From Gemmatimonadales bacterium (GTDB lineage: Bacteria; Gemmatimonadota; Gemmatimonadetes; Palauibacterales; Palauibacteraceae): a stretch of 42,991 bases of DNA. Below, piece after piece: positions 1 through 7,569 of the stretch. Made by a program: the position numbers and the translations under genes. A model generated the notes under the pieces. The model searched no databases, had not been told where the DNA came from, and saw only the letters and a program-made list of their open reading frames with translations. The stretch covers positions 1-42,991 of the forward strand of contig VXQX01000088.1 of the NCBI GenBank assembly GCA_009838765.1. The letters are read 5' to 3'. Numbering within the stretch: the stretch's first letter is position 1; every line of letters starts with the position of its first letter.

Positions 1-158
1 AAGGCGGAGGGGGCGCCAACCCGGTGCGTCCCCGCACCCTCGACGAGTAGTCCGCCTTCACAGCCGAACGCGAGGAAAACGGCGATCAGCAGCAGCGGCG
101 GTGTGGCGGGCCGACGGAGGAAACGCAGGTACCAACCGGTGTGGGAACATCTGCGCAT
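1..158 (-). CDS. Partial exported or membrane protein, N-terminus only (cut by contig end)
   Basis: An open frame runs from an ATG at 158 (complement) off the left edge of the window, about 52 codons with no stop. GGGAGG lies four bases upstream of the ATG. The protein starts with a basic stretch (MRRCSHTGWYLRFLRRP) followed by a hydrophobic segment LLLIAVFLAFGC, which looks like a signal peptide or membrane anchor. The FGC could be a lipoprotein cleavage site, but Ala at -3 makes it a weak lipobox. The rest is missing, so no function can be given. It is divergent from the PQQ enzyme gene. The alternative is a chance open frame; the good ribosome site and the signal-like composition argue for a real gene. 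Confidence 0.5.
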   Translation of the reverse strand, partial: MRRCSHTGWYLRFLRRPATPPLLLIAVFLAFGCEGGLLVEGAGTHRVGAPSA

Positions 159-485
159 CCGGCCTCCCGGGTCGAAGACAGTCTCGCTCCCGGGACTCGC
201 TCCCGGGACTCGCTCCCGGGACTCACTCCGAAACTGGTAGTACCTCGCCGTACGTCGTGCAACTTCCTGTCTTTGGGGCGCGCGGGGAGCAATGACTGTC
301 CGGTTCGGTAGCACGTAACGTGTTCGGTTTGAGCGTTGTACCGGGGGAGTGGCGGGCGCAGCGAATCGAGGACTGCGGAGGAGCGTCGGGCCGAGTACAA
401 GCCCGGACCGATCGTGCGCCCACGCGATGCTGCGATGTATCTTCCCCGCGTTCCGCCAGTCGATCTCACCCGGGAGAGTCGCTCG
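159..485. other. Divergent intergenic region
   Basis: Space between the truncated minus-strand gene and the PQQ dehydrogenase. It holds the 13-bp tandem repeat at 183-230 and presumably both promoters. I see no convincing -35/-10 pair or RNA gene. Short open frames crossing it on both strands have arginine-rich, shadow-like composition and were not accepted. Confidence 0.5.
183..230. repeat. 13-bp tandem repeat, about 3.7 copies
   Basis: The unit CTCGCTCCCGGGA occurs at 183-195, 196-208 and 209-221, identical each time, followed by a partial, one-mismatch copy at 222-230. It lies upstream of the minus-strand gene start at 158 and could vary in copy number by slippage. Each unit contains the palindrome TCCCGGGA. 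No function is apparent. Confidence 0.85.
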
Positions 486-2390
486 ATGCGCATCGTCGCC
501 GCCGCTTTCGCCGCCCTGCTCACCGGCAGTGCGGTTACCGTCGCGGCCGCACCGGCCGCCGCCCAGGAGCGGGAGCGGGGGCTGCTCGACCCGCCCCCGA
601 TGGATGACAGTCCCGGCATGCGCGTGTACGCCGCCTCGTGCGCGGAGTGTCATTCCGGGGAGCGCACGGTGCGCGCCCCCGGCCTCACCACGCTCGGCGC
701 GATGACGCCCCGGGCGGTCCTCAGCTCGCTGGAGGGAGGCCGCATGCGCCGGCACGGCGAGGATCTCACGGCGGACGAGCGCCGCGCCGTGGCGGAGTGG
801 CTCACCGGTGACACCCTCGTCGAGACCCGCCTGCCGTCCTCCGCCTCCTGCGAGCGCGCGCCACGGGACGAGGGCGTGGTGCACTGGTCCGGCTGGGGCG
901 GCGGCGGCGGCGAGACGGGCTTCGCGGATGCGGCCCGCGCGGGGCTGACCGCCGCCGATCTGCCGAACCTCGAACTCGCGTGGGCGTTCGGTTTCCCGGA
1001 CGTGAGCCAGGTGCGCTCGAAACCGGCCGTGATCGACGACCGGATCATCGTCGGCTCGGCGTACGGCGAGGTGTATTCCATCGACCTTGAGAGCGGCTGC
1101 GTACACTGGGTGTTCGCCGGCGACGCCGCCGTGCGCGGCGCGATCGTGATCGGCGACGGGCCCGATGGTGGGCAGTCCGCCTTCTTCGCCGACTTCCGCA
1201 CGAACGTGTACGCGATCGACGCGACGAGCGGCGCCCTGCAATGGCGCGCCGTCGCCGGGACCCACGCGGATCACGTCGTCACGGGGAGCGTGGCCGTCCA
1301 CGAGGGCCGCGTCTTCGTCCCGCTCTCGTCGATGGAGATCATCAGCGCCGGCGATCCGGCCTACGAATGCTGCACGTCCAGCGGAGGCGTCGTCGCCTTC
1401 TCGGCAGAGACGGGCGAACCGCTATGGGAGTTCCGGACCGTGGCCGAGGAGCCGCGGCACGTGGGTGAGAACGAGGTCGGGACGCGGCTCTTCGCGCCCT
1501 CCGGGGCGCCGGTGTGGTCGAGCCCGACGGTCGACGCCGCGCGCGGCCTCCTCTACATCGGGACGGGCGAGAACTACACGCGGCCGACGACGAGCGGGAG
1601 CGATGCCATCACCGCGCTCGACGTGGAGACGGGCGAGGCCCGCTGGACCTTCCAGGGGCGGGAAGACGACGCCTGGAACATGTCCTGTCTCTCTGCCCGC
1701 TTCCAGAACTGCCCCGCGCCGACGGGCCCCGATCACGACTTCGGCATGGCCCCGATCATCGTCACCGCCGAGGATGGGTCGCAGCTCCTGATCGCCGGGC
1801 AGAAGTCCGGCATGGTGTGGGCGCTGGACCCCGGCTCGGACGGCGAACTGGTGTGGGCGCGCCGGGTCGGGAAAGGAAGCTCGCTCGGCGGCATCCACTG
1901 GGGCCTCACGTCCGACGGACGCCGGGCCTACGTGCCGAACGTCGACAACCCGTTCGCCATCATCTCGGACCCGCGGTCCGGGGCCTCCACGCAGATGAAC
2001 GCCGAGGATCCACCCACGCCCGGCGTCTACGCGCTGGAGCTCGCCGCCGGCGAAGTTCTCTGGCACGCGCCCCCGGATCCGTCCGTGTGCCAGGACCGGG
2101 CCGGTTGCATGCCCTTCTTCTCCGCGGCCCCAACCGCGATCGAAGGGGCGGTGCTGGCCGGGAGTCTGGACGGCCACCTGCGCGCCTTTTCGACGGAGGA
2201 CGGCTCGCTGCTCTGGGATGTCGACACGGCGCGCGAGTTCGAAACGGTCAACGGCGTGCCGGGCCGGGGCGGCGCCCTCGACGGACCCGGACCCGTCGTC
2301 GCGCGCGGCTACATCCTCGTCAACTCGGGATACGACATGTTCAGCCAGATGCCCGGAAATCTCCTGCTCGCCTATCGGGTACGACGCTAA
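486..2390 (+). CDS. Cytochrome c / PQQ beta-propeller dehydrogenase (polyvinyl-alcohol dehydrogenase-like)
   Basis: A 634-residue periplasmic quinoprotein. Residues 1-27 are a signal peptide ending AAAQ. A class I cytochrome c domain follows, with CAECH at 52-56 as the heme site and Met87 as the likely sixth ligand. The rest is a PQQ beta-propeller with repeated (A/G)LxxxTGxxxW blades. Adjacent cysteines Cys295-Cys296 match the vicinal disulfide known over PQQ in alcohol dehydrogenases. The order cytochrome then propeller, the length, and the SSLGGIHWG segment resemble cytochrome-type polyvinyl-alcohol dehydrogenase. The substrate here is unknown; a secondary alcohol or sugar is as likely as polyvinyl alcohol. 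The ATG at 486 was chosen over in-frame upstream starts because it opens directly into the signal peptide after GGGAG. It is the first gene of a three-gene operon, 20 bp before the S9 peptidase. Confidence 0.85.
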   Translation: MRIVAAAFAALLTGSAVTVAAAPAAAQERERGLLDPPPMDDSPGMRVYAASCAECHSGERTVRAPGLTTLGAMTPRAVLSSLEGGRMRRHGEDLTADERRAVAEWLTGDTLVETRLPSSASCERAPRDEGVVHWSGWGGGGGETGFADAARAGLTAADLPNLELAWAFGFPDVSQVRSKPAVIDDRIIVGSAYGEVYSIDLESGCVHWVFAGDAAVRGAIVIGDGPDGGQSAFFADFRTNVYAIDATSGALQWRAVAGTHADHVVTGSVAVHEGRVFVPLSSMEIISAGDPAYECCTSSGGVVAFSAETGEPLWEFRTVAEEPRHVGENEVGTRLFAPSGAPVWSSPTVDAARGLLYIGTGENYTRPTTSGSDAITALDVETGEARWTFQGREDDAWNMSCLSARFQNCPAPTGPDHDFGMAPIIVTAEDGSQLLIAGQKSGMVWALDPGSDGELVWARRVGKGSSLGGIHWGLTSDGRRAYVPNVDNPFAIISDPRSGASTQMNAEDPPTPGVYALELAAGEVLWHAPPDPSVCQDRAGCMPFFSAAPTAIEGAVLAGSLDGHLRAFSTEDGSLLWDVDTAREFETVNGVPGRGGALDGPGPVVARGYILVNSGYDMFSQMPGNLLLAYRVRR

Positions 2391-2410
2391 GCCTTGCTTC
2401 GGAGGTCGCC

Positions 2411-4513
2411 ATGCGCGTTCGCTGCTCTCGACCGATCGTCTCGATCCCCCTCGCCGTGCTCCTCTCGGTGCCCGGACTCGCCGCGCAGGAGGGGCGGCCG
2501 CTTGAACTCGAGGACTACTACCGGCTGAAGGATGCGGGGAGCCCGGCCCTCTCGCCCGATGGGTCGCGCGTCGCCTACGTCGTGACCTCGGTCCTCGAGG
2601 AGGAGAACCGGCGCCACAGCGGGATCTGGCTCGTGGACGCCGACGGTTCCGGCGAGCCGACGCGGGTGACGAGCCCGAGCTTCAGCGCCTCCTCGCCCCG
2701 CTGGAGCCCGGACGGCCGCTACCTCGTCTTCACGTCGAATCGGCCCGACCCGGGCGGGTCGGACGCCGGGAGCACGTGGTTTCTCCGCATGGACCGGCCC
2801 GCCGGCGAGGCGTTCCGGCTCGAGGGGCTGCGAGGTTCGCCCGCCTTCAGTCCGGACGGCCGCTGGATCGCGTTCACCCGGCCGACGCCTCCCCCGCCTC
2901 CCGCGGAGCCCGTCTGGGAGTCCGACTTCGAGCGCCGCACGGTGGAGCGGTTCGACGGCCGCGAGTACGACTGGATGAACTATCGCTTCGACCGCCGGGG
3001 CTACCTCGCCGACCCGCGCGACCCGAACGCGACGCCTCCCCGCGAGGTGTACCTGCTGCCCGCCGAGGGAGGAGAGGCGTGGCAACTCACGGAACTCGGC
3101 TTCGACGCCTCCGGGCTCGCGTGGAGCCCCGATGGCCTGCGGCTCGCGTTCACCGCGGACGCGCACCAGCGCGACGAACACTCCTACGAGCGGTCGGACG
3201 TGTGGGTCGTCGACCTCGACGGCGCCGTGAACCGGCTCACCGACGACGGATACAACTACTCCTCCCCGGCCTGGTCCGCCGACGGCGCGCGGCTCGTTGT
3301 CCGGGGCAACGAAGGTCTCGACATCATCATCCGCGAGGCCCGCGACCGCGGGGCGCCCTCCGACCTCTTCGTGTTCGACGCGGAGGACGGGACGCGCCTC
3401 CGCAACCTCACCGCGGAGTGGGACCTCATCCCCGGCGGCCCCACCGTGAGCGCCGACGGCGGACACGTCTACTTCTCCGCAGGCATTCGCGGCAACACGC
3501 ACCTCTTCCGCGTCGACGAGGGAGGGGGAGCGGTCGAGCAGGTGACGACGGGGGACCGCCGGCTCGGGAGCTTCTCCTTCTCGGAGGACTTCTCGCGCGT
3601 CGCGTTCCGGGCCACGGCGCCGACGGAACCGGGAGATGTCTGGGTCGCTGGCGTGGGCGCCGCGGCGGACGACGAGGTGCGGTTGAGCGAGGTAAACGGC
3701 GACCTGCTCGCCGGGATCGCACTGTCCAGCCCGGAGCGGCTCTCGTTCCGGAGTCGCGACGGGACCGAGGTCGAAGGCTGGATGCTTCCGGCGCGCGGCT
3801 ACACGGCCGGGCAGGGCCGATTCCCGATGGTCCTCCAAATGCACGGCGGACCGCACGGCGCCTACGGAAACACCTTCTCGTTCGACCAGCAGCTCCTGGC
3901 GGCGCAGGGCTACATGGTGCTGTTCACGAACCCGCGCGCCTCGACGGGATACGGCGAGGACTTCCGCTGGGGAACGTGGGGAGGCTGGGGCTTCAACGAC
4001 TACGACGACGTGATGGCGGGCGTCGACCACGCGCTCGACCGCTACGAGATCGACACCGCGCGCATGGGCGTGACCGGCTATTCGTACGGGGGATTCCTCA
4101 CCAACTGGGTCATCACGCAGACGGATCGCTTCGCCGCCGCCATCGCCGGGGCGTCGATCTCCAACTGGGTCAGCGACTACGGCGTGGCGGACATCCCCCG
4201 CACGAAGGAGAGCGAGTTCTTCGGGCCGCCGTGGGAGGAGCGCGGGCTCGAGCACCTGATGCGCTCCTCGCCCATCATCTATGCGAAGGGCGTGACGACG
4301 CCGACCCTCTTCGTCCACGGAGAATCGGACCACCGGGTTCCGGTCGAGGAGGCCGAGCAGATGTACGTGGCGCTCCGGAAGCAGCAGGTGCCCGCGAAGT
4401 TCGTGCGCTATCCCGACTCCTACCACGGGGGATGGACTCCGTGGCGCATGGTGCACCGCATGTGGGTCCAACTCGAGTGGTGGGAACAGTGGCTCCGTCG
4501 GGTGGCGTCTTGA
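2411..4513 (+). CDS. Exported S9 family (prolyl oligopeptidase-type) peptidase
   Basis: A 700-residue serine peptidase of the dipeptidyl/acylaminoacyl peptidase type. Residues 1-25 are a signal peptide (cut after GLAA). The N-terminal half is a WD40-like/TolB-type propeller with repeated LSPDGSRVAY, WSPDGRYLVF and FSPDGRWIAF blades. The C-terminal alpha/beta-hydrolase domain carries the triad Ser558 (GYSYGG), Asp640 (HGESDHRVP) and His672 (YHGG). The ATG at 2411 has GGAGGT eight bases upstream. The family cleaves short peptides, often after proline or from acylated N-termini, so in the periplasm it would process imported peptides. It follows the PQQ dehydrogenase by 20 bp and overlaps the next gene by four bases. 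All catalytic residues are present. Confidence 0.93.
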   Translation: MRVRCSRPIVSIPLAVLLSVPGLAAQEGRPLELEDYYRLKDAGSPALSPDGSRVAYVVTSVLEEENRRHSGIWLVDADGSGEPTRVTSPSFSASSPRWSPDGRYLVFTSNRPDPGGSDAGSTWFLRMDRPAGEAFRLEGLRGSPAFSPDGRWIAFTRPTPPPPPAEPVWESDFERRTVERFDGREYDWMNYRFDRRGYLADPRDPNATPPREVYLLPAEGGEAWQLTELGFDASGLAWSPDGLRLAFTADAHQRDEHSYERSDVWVVDLDGAVNRLTDDGYNYSSPAWSADGARLVVRGNEGLDIIIREARDRGAPSDLFVFDAEDGTRLRNLTAEWDLIPGGPTVSADGGHVYFSAGIRGNTHLFRVDEGGGAVEQVTTGDRRLGSFSFSEDFSRVAFRATAPTEPGDVWVAGVGAAADDEVRLSEVNGDLLAGIALSSPERLSFRSRDGTEVEGWMLPARGYTAGQGRFPMVLQMHGGPHGAYGNTFSFDQQLLAAQGYMVLFTNPRASTGYGEDFRWGTWGGWGFNDYDDVMAGVDHALDRYEIDTARMGVTGYSYGGFLTNWVITQTDRFAAAIAGASISNWVSDYGVADIPRTKESEFFGPPWEERGLEHLMRSSPIIYAKGVTTPTLFVHGESDHRVPVEEAEQMYVALRKQQVPAKFVRYPDSYHGGWTPWRMVHRMWVQLEWWEQWLRRVAS

Positions 4514-5724
4514 GTCCGCACGCCGGGCGTCGCGCGGCGGGTGTGCTGGTGGCGGGTGTGCTGGCGGCGGGGCTCCTCGCCGCCTGCGCGACGGGGCGCG
4601 GTCCGCCGGCGACGCCATCGGCGCCGGCGCAGCCCTCCACCGCACCTCCAATCCCATCCGCCGACGCCGCGCCGCCCTCCGCCGAGACCGGCGCCCCGGT
4701 TCCGGCGACGACCGCGAGACCGCCGTCCGGAACGGTGCGCTTCAACGACTCCCACTTCCATCTCCTGAACTACATCCAGCGCGGCCCGACGGCGCGCGCG
4801 TTCCTGGACATGACGGCCGGGCGGGTCGGGCGCGTGGCCATGTTCGGAATCCCGCTGCAGCAGAAGTGGGACTACTTCCTGTCGGGCGACCGCGCGCCCG
4901 ACTATTACCTGCGCACGAACGCCGACCTCTACTACTACTCGTTCGTGGACGCGGTGATCGCGCGGGAGTATCTGTCGCTGCCCGAGGTGGACCGCAGCCG
5001 CGTCGACCCCATGATCACGGGCTTCAACCCGTCGGACATGTACGCCTCCGACCACATCGAGCGCGTCCTGCTCACCTTCCCCGGCGTGTTCGCCGGCATC
5101 GGCGAGTTCACCATCCACAAGGAGTTCGTGTCCTCCAAGGTCGCCGGGCACGCGGCGAGCCTGCGAAATCCCGCCCTCGACCGGATCCTGGATACGGCGG
5201 CGGAGATCGGCCTCGTCGTCATCCTCCACAACGACGTGGACAACGTCCGCCCGGGCGATCCGCCGGATCACGCGGCGGAGGTGCTGGACCTGTTCGCCCG
5301 CCATGCGGAGACGACGATCATCTGGGCCCACACGGGCCTGGGCCGCTTCGTCGGGCCTGCGGCCGGGCACGTCGCGTGGCTCGACGGATGGCTGTCCGAC
5401 CCGCGCTACGACCACGTGGCGCTCGACATCTCCTGGGACGAGGTGGCCCGGTACGTCGTGGGCGACGACGCGAGCGCCGCCGCGTGGGCGACCCTGATCG
5501 GCCGGCACCCGACGCGCTTCCTGTTCGGCACCGACGCCGTGGCCCCCGCCGACTGGGAGAGCTACGTCGCCAACTACACGGTCTACGACCCGCTGTGGGA
5601 ACGGCTCGACCCCGACGTGCGCGCCCAGGTCGAACGCCTCAACTACGAGCGCATCTTCGACGCCGCCATCCCCCGCGTCCGCGCCTGGGAACGGCGCCAA
5701 CTGGCCAGCCGTCCCGGAGGCTGA
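4510..5724 (+). CDS. Amidohydrolase-family metal-dependent hydrolase, predicted lipoprotein
   Basis: About 404 residues from TTG at 4510, which overlaps the peptidase stop as TTGA; an in-frame GTG at 4489 is the alternative. A lipoprotein signal peptide ends LLAAC (Cys26), then a Pro/Ala/Thr-rich linker runs to about residue 73. The TIM-barrel domain begins with the metal motif SHFH (His82, His84) and continues with GEFTIHKEF, ILHND, WAHTGLGR and FGTDAVAP, in the order expected for the amidohydrolase_2 family (PF04909). It is probably a zinc hydrolase or decarboxylase-like enzyme facing the periplasm; the substrate cannot be inferred. Tight coupling to the S9 peptidase suggests joint action on a peptide-derived compound. 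Confidence 0.82.
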   Translation: MSPHAGRRAAGVLVAGVLAAGLLAACATGRGPPATPSAPAQPSTAPPIPSADAAPPSAETGAPVPATTARPPSGTVRFNDSHFHLLNYIQRGPTARAFLDMTAGRVGRVAMFGIPLQQKWDYFLSGDRAPDYYLRTNADLYYYSFVDAVIAREYLSLPEVDRSRVDPMITGFNPSDMYASDHIERVLLTFPGVFAGIGEFTIHKEFVSSKVAGHAASLRNPALDRILDTAAEIGLVVILHNDVDNVRPGDPPDHAAEVLDLFARHAETTIIWAHTGLGRFVGPAAGHVAWLDGWLSDPRYDHVALDISWDEVARYVVGDDASAAAWATLIGRHPTRFLFGTDAVAPADWESYVANYTVYDPLWERLDPDVRAQVERLNYERIFDAAIPRVRAWERRQLASRPGG

Positions 5725-5750
5725 GCCCCAGATTCGATCCTCTCGATGGT

Positions 5751-5846
5751 TTGCAACATGGCCCCTCAGGTGCATTGCAAAATGCCCCTTTCGTGACGTT
5801 GCAAACGGGTACCCCATAAATGTTGCAAAAGGGTACCCTGACAGAT
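5751..5846. repeat. Four 24-bp iterons before the DUF4143 ATPase
   Basis: Units start at 5751, 5775, 5799 and 5823, exactly 24 bp apart. Each begins TTGCAA, followed by a GGG/CCC-containing core (GGGTACC in the last two, TGGCCCC and TGCCCC in the first two) and a variable remainder. The last unit supplies the -35 of the promoter called at 5823-5851. This looks like a cooperative operator rather than a CRISPR array, because the units abut and their second halves diverge. I infer autoregulation of the downstream gene. Confidence 0.8.
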
Positions 5847-5851
5847 ATCAT
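5823..5851 (+). promoter_or_regulatory. Probable promoter of the DUF4143 ATPase gene
   Basis: TTGCAA (5823-5828), a 17-bp spacer, then TATCAT (5846-5851). The -35 box is the conserved start of the fourth iteron, so a protein bound there would block or position polymerase. The predicted transcript start near 5858 lies after the TTG at 5851, which argues against that TTG as the translation start. Confidence 0.5.
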
Positions 5852-5913
5852 TGGGTCGGCGCGACCTGATCCTGTCCCCGTCGCGTGATCCATCGAACCG
5901 CCGGAGGTCGAGC

Positions 5914-7167
5914 ATCAGCGCCTACCTTCCCCGCGTTGCCGACGAGGAACTGAAGGAGCGCCTCTCCTGGTCCGGGGCCGTCCTGATCGAGGGTCCGAGG
6001 GCCTGCGGGAAGACCGAGCTGGCACAGCAGGTGGCCGCCAGCACGCTGTTTCTCGATACGAACAAACGGGCTCGGGACATGATCGCGGTCGACCCCCGGC
6101 TGGTGCTGGAGGGGAAGACCCCTCGGCTGATCGATGAATGGCAGGTGGAGCCGGTCATCTGGAACCACGTCCGCCGTGCCGTCGACGAACGCGTTGGCAA
6201 AGGACACTTTATTCTCACCGGATCGGCAGTCCCCCCGGACGATGCAACCCGGCACCCCGGGACCGGTCGAATAAGCCGCCTTCGCCTTCGCCCCATGTCA
6301 CTGTTCGAACTGGGTCATTCGACGGGCGTGGTTTCACTGCGGGATATGCTCGACGGCTCCCCCAGCCGAAGTCCGGAAGTGGTTGCGTCGGCCGACCAGC
6401 TCGCGCGATTGGTGTGCGTCGGCGGGTGGCCGGAGCACCACGGCACCACCGAACACAAGGCGATGAGTGCCTGCCGAGACTACTTGGAGAACATCTGCCA
6501 TACCGACGTGCGGCGTGTGGATGGCATCCGGCGCGATCCAGATCGGGTCCGCCGTTTTCTTCAATCATTGGCGAGAAACGTCGCGACATGCGCTACGATC
6601 TCGACCATCAAGCGAGATGTTGCCGGGCCGGACCAGGTGATGAAGAAAGGCACTGCCCGTGACTACCTTACTGCTCTCGAACGTCTGATGGCCGTGGAAG
6701 ATCAGCCGCCGTGGTCACCTCGGCTGCGTTCGCGATCACGATTGCGACGTGCGCCGAAGCGGCACTTCGTTGACCCTTCGCTCGCGGTGGCGGCATTGCG
6801 CGCCGGGCCACAGCATCTCCTCCGCGATTTCGAGTGGTTCGGGTTCCTGTTTGAATCGATGGTTGTGCGGGATCTTCGGGTTTATTCGCAGGCCATGGAC
6901 GCCGATGTTTACCACTACCGAGACAACACCGGCCTCGAAGTCGATGCGATCGTGGATGCCGGGCCGGATCGGTGGGCTGCGTTCGAGATCAAGCTGGGGA
7001 CGGGCCGGATCGACGACGCCGCACGAAGTCTGCTCAAGTTCGCGGACAGGGTCGACACGGACCGCTGCGGCGAACCGGCCGCGCTCGGCGTCATCGTCGG
7101 GAACGGCTACGGGTACAAGCGGCCTGATGGCGTCTCCGTGATTCCCATTGGTGCGCTCGGGCCGTGA
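5914..7167 (+). CDS. AAA-family ATPase with DUF4143 domain
   Basis: About 417 residues. Walker A is GPRACGKTE near the N-terminus, Walker B-like LIDEWQ follows, then the sensor-like FILTGSA: the AAA_14 type (PF13173). The C-terminal DUF4143 region (PF13635) includes FVDPSLAVA and a nuclease-like strand set, VYHYRDNTGLEVDAIVD then AFEIKLG, resembling the E...D...ExK core of restriction-like folds. Function in this widespread accessory family is not established. Start: GGAGG at 5903-5907 sits six bases before an in-frame ATC at 5914, exactly where family members begin (SAYLPR). The only conventional in-frame alternative is TTG at 5851, which overlaps the predicted -10 box. The gene appears horizontally acquired, with base composition less GC-rich than its neighbours. 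Confidence 0.85.
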   Translation: MSAYLPRVADEELKERLSWSGAVLIEGPRACGKTELAQQVAASTLFLDTNKRARDMIAVDPRLVLEGKTPRLIDEWQVEPVIWNHVRRAVDERVGKGHFILTGSAVPPDDATRHPGTGRISRLRLRPMSLFELGHSTGVVSLRDMLDGSPSRSPEVVASADQLARLVCVGGWPEHHGTTEHKAMSACRDYLENICHTDVRRVDGIRRDPDRVRRFLQSLARNVATCATISTIKRDVAGPDQVMKKGTARDYLTALERLMAVEDQPPWSPRLRSRSRLRRAPKRHFVDPSLAVAALRAGPQHLLRDFEWFGFLFESMVVRDLRVYSQAMDADVYHYRDNTGLEVDAIVDAGPDRWAAFEIKLGTGRIDDAARSLLKFADRVDTDRCGEPAALGVIVGNGYGYKRPDGVSVIPIGALGP

Positions 7168-7284
7168 CGTGAGCGATGGCGACGCGACCGACCGTACCTT
7201 GACGCGCAGGAGCGTGCGTGCGATTTCGGCATCGCTTCTTCCGCTTTGCGACCCAAAACGGCAATTGGATCAGGGGACGACGGC

Positions 7285-7569
7285 ATGGCTGTGACGACGA
7301 CGGTGCCGCGGTGGCGGCGGCGACTCAAGGAGGCGCGCGAGATTTACGAGGGGCTGTACATCGCCCCCTACCGCGCGACGATCCACCGCGAGTACCTGCG
7401 GCAGCACGACGCGTTCATGCTGATGGGCTTCTCCGACCTCCTCGGCGTGCCCAACCCCGTGCAGTTCTACATGCTCGAGCTGTATCCGTCGCTCATCGAG
7501 GAGTTTCACGAGTGGCACGTCCGGGTCGGGATGGAGCGCGGGCCCGAAGGCGGCTTCCGCTGTTGCTGA
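7285..7569 (+). CDS. Small Cys-Cys-tailed protein, CstA-operon partner
   Basis: 94 residues from ATG 7285 (AGGGGAC upstream), soluble and rich in aromatic and charged residues, ending GGFRCC immediately before the stop. I recall a small family named cory-CC-star in NCBI annotations that fits this ending, but cannot verify it here. The E. coli partners of CstA and BtsT (YbdD and YjiX, PF04328) also end in RCC, so the tail suggests a shared role in the transporter complex even though the rest differs. It is the first gene of a coupled operon, overlapping the ArsA-like gene by seven bases. Possible roles are metal or thiol binding, or being a client of the ATPase; neither is shown by sequence. 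Confidence 0.75.
   Translation: MAVTTTVPRWRRRLKEAREIYEGLYIAPYRATIHREYLRQHDAFMLMGFSDLLGVPNPVQFYMLELYPSLIEEFHEWHVRVGMERGPEGGFRCC

Noticed and set aside
101-295. 64-codon plus-strand frame at the left edge
   Set aside because: Runs through the 13-bp repeat, has no ribosome site, and opposes a better minus-strand start.
2387-4657. Long minus-strand open frame (756 codons) opposite the S9 peptidase
   Set aside because: Arg/Gly/His-rich composition typical of antisense frames in GC-rich DNA; the plus strand encodes a complete catalytic protein.
4420-5817. Minus-strand open frame of 465 codons opposite the amidohydrolase
   Set aside because: Shadow; the plus strand carries the ordered metal-binding motifs.
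5751-5846. CRISPR array
   Set aside because: Only 24-bp periodicity with diverging second halves, no separate spacers, and no cas gene.
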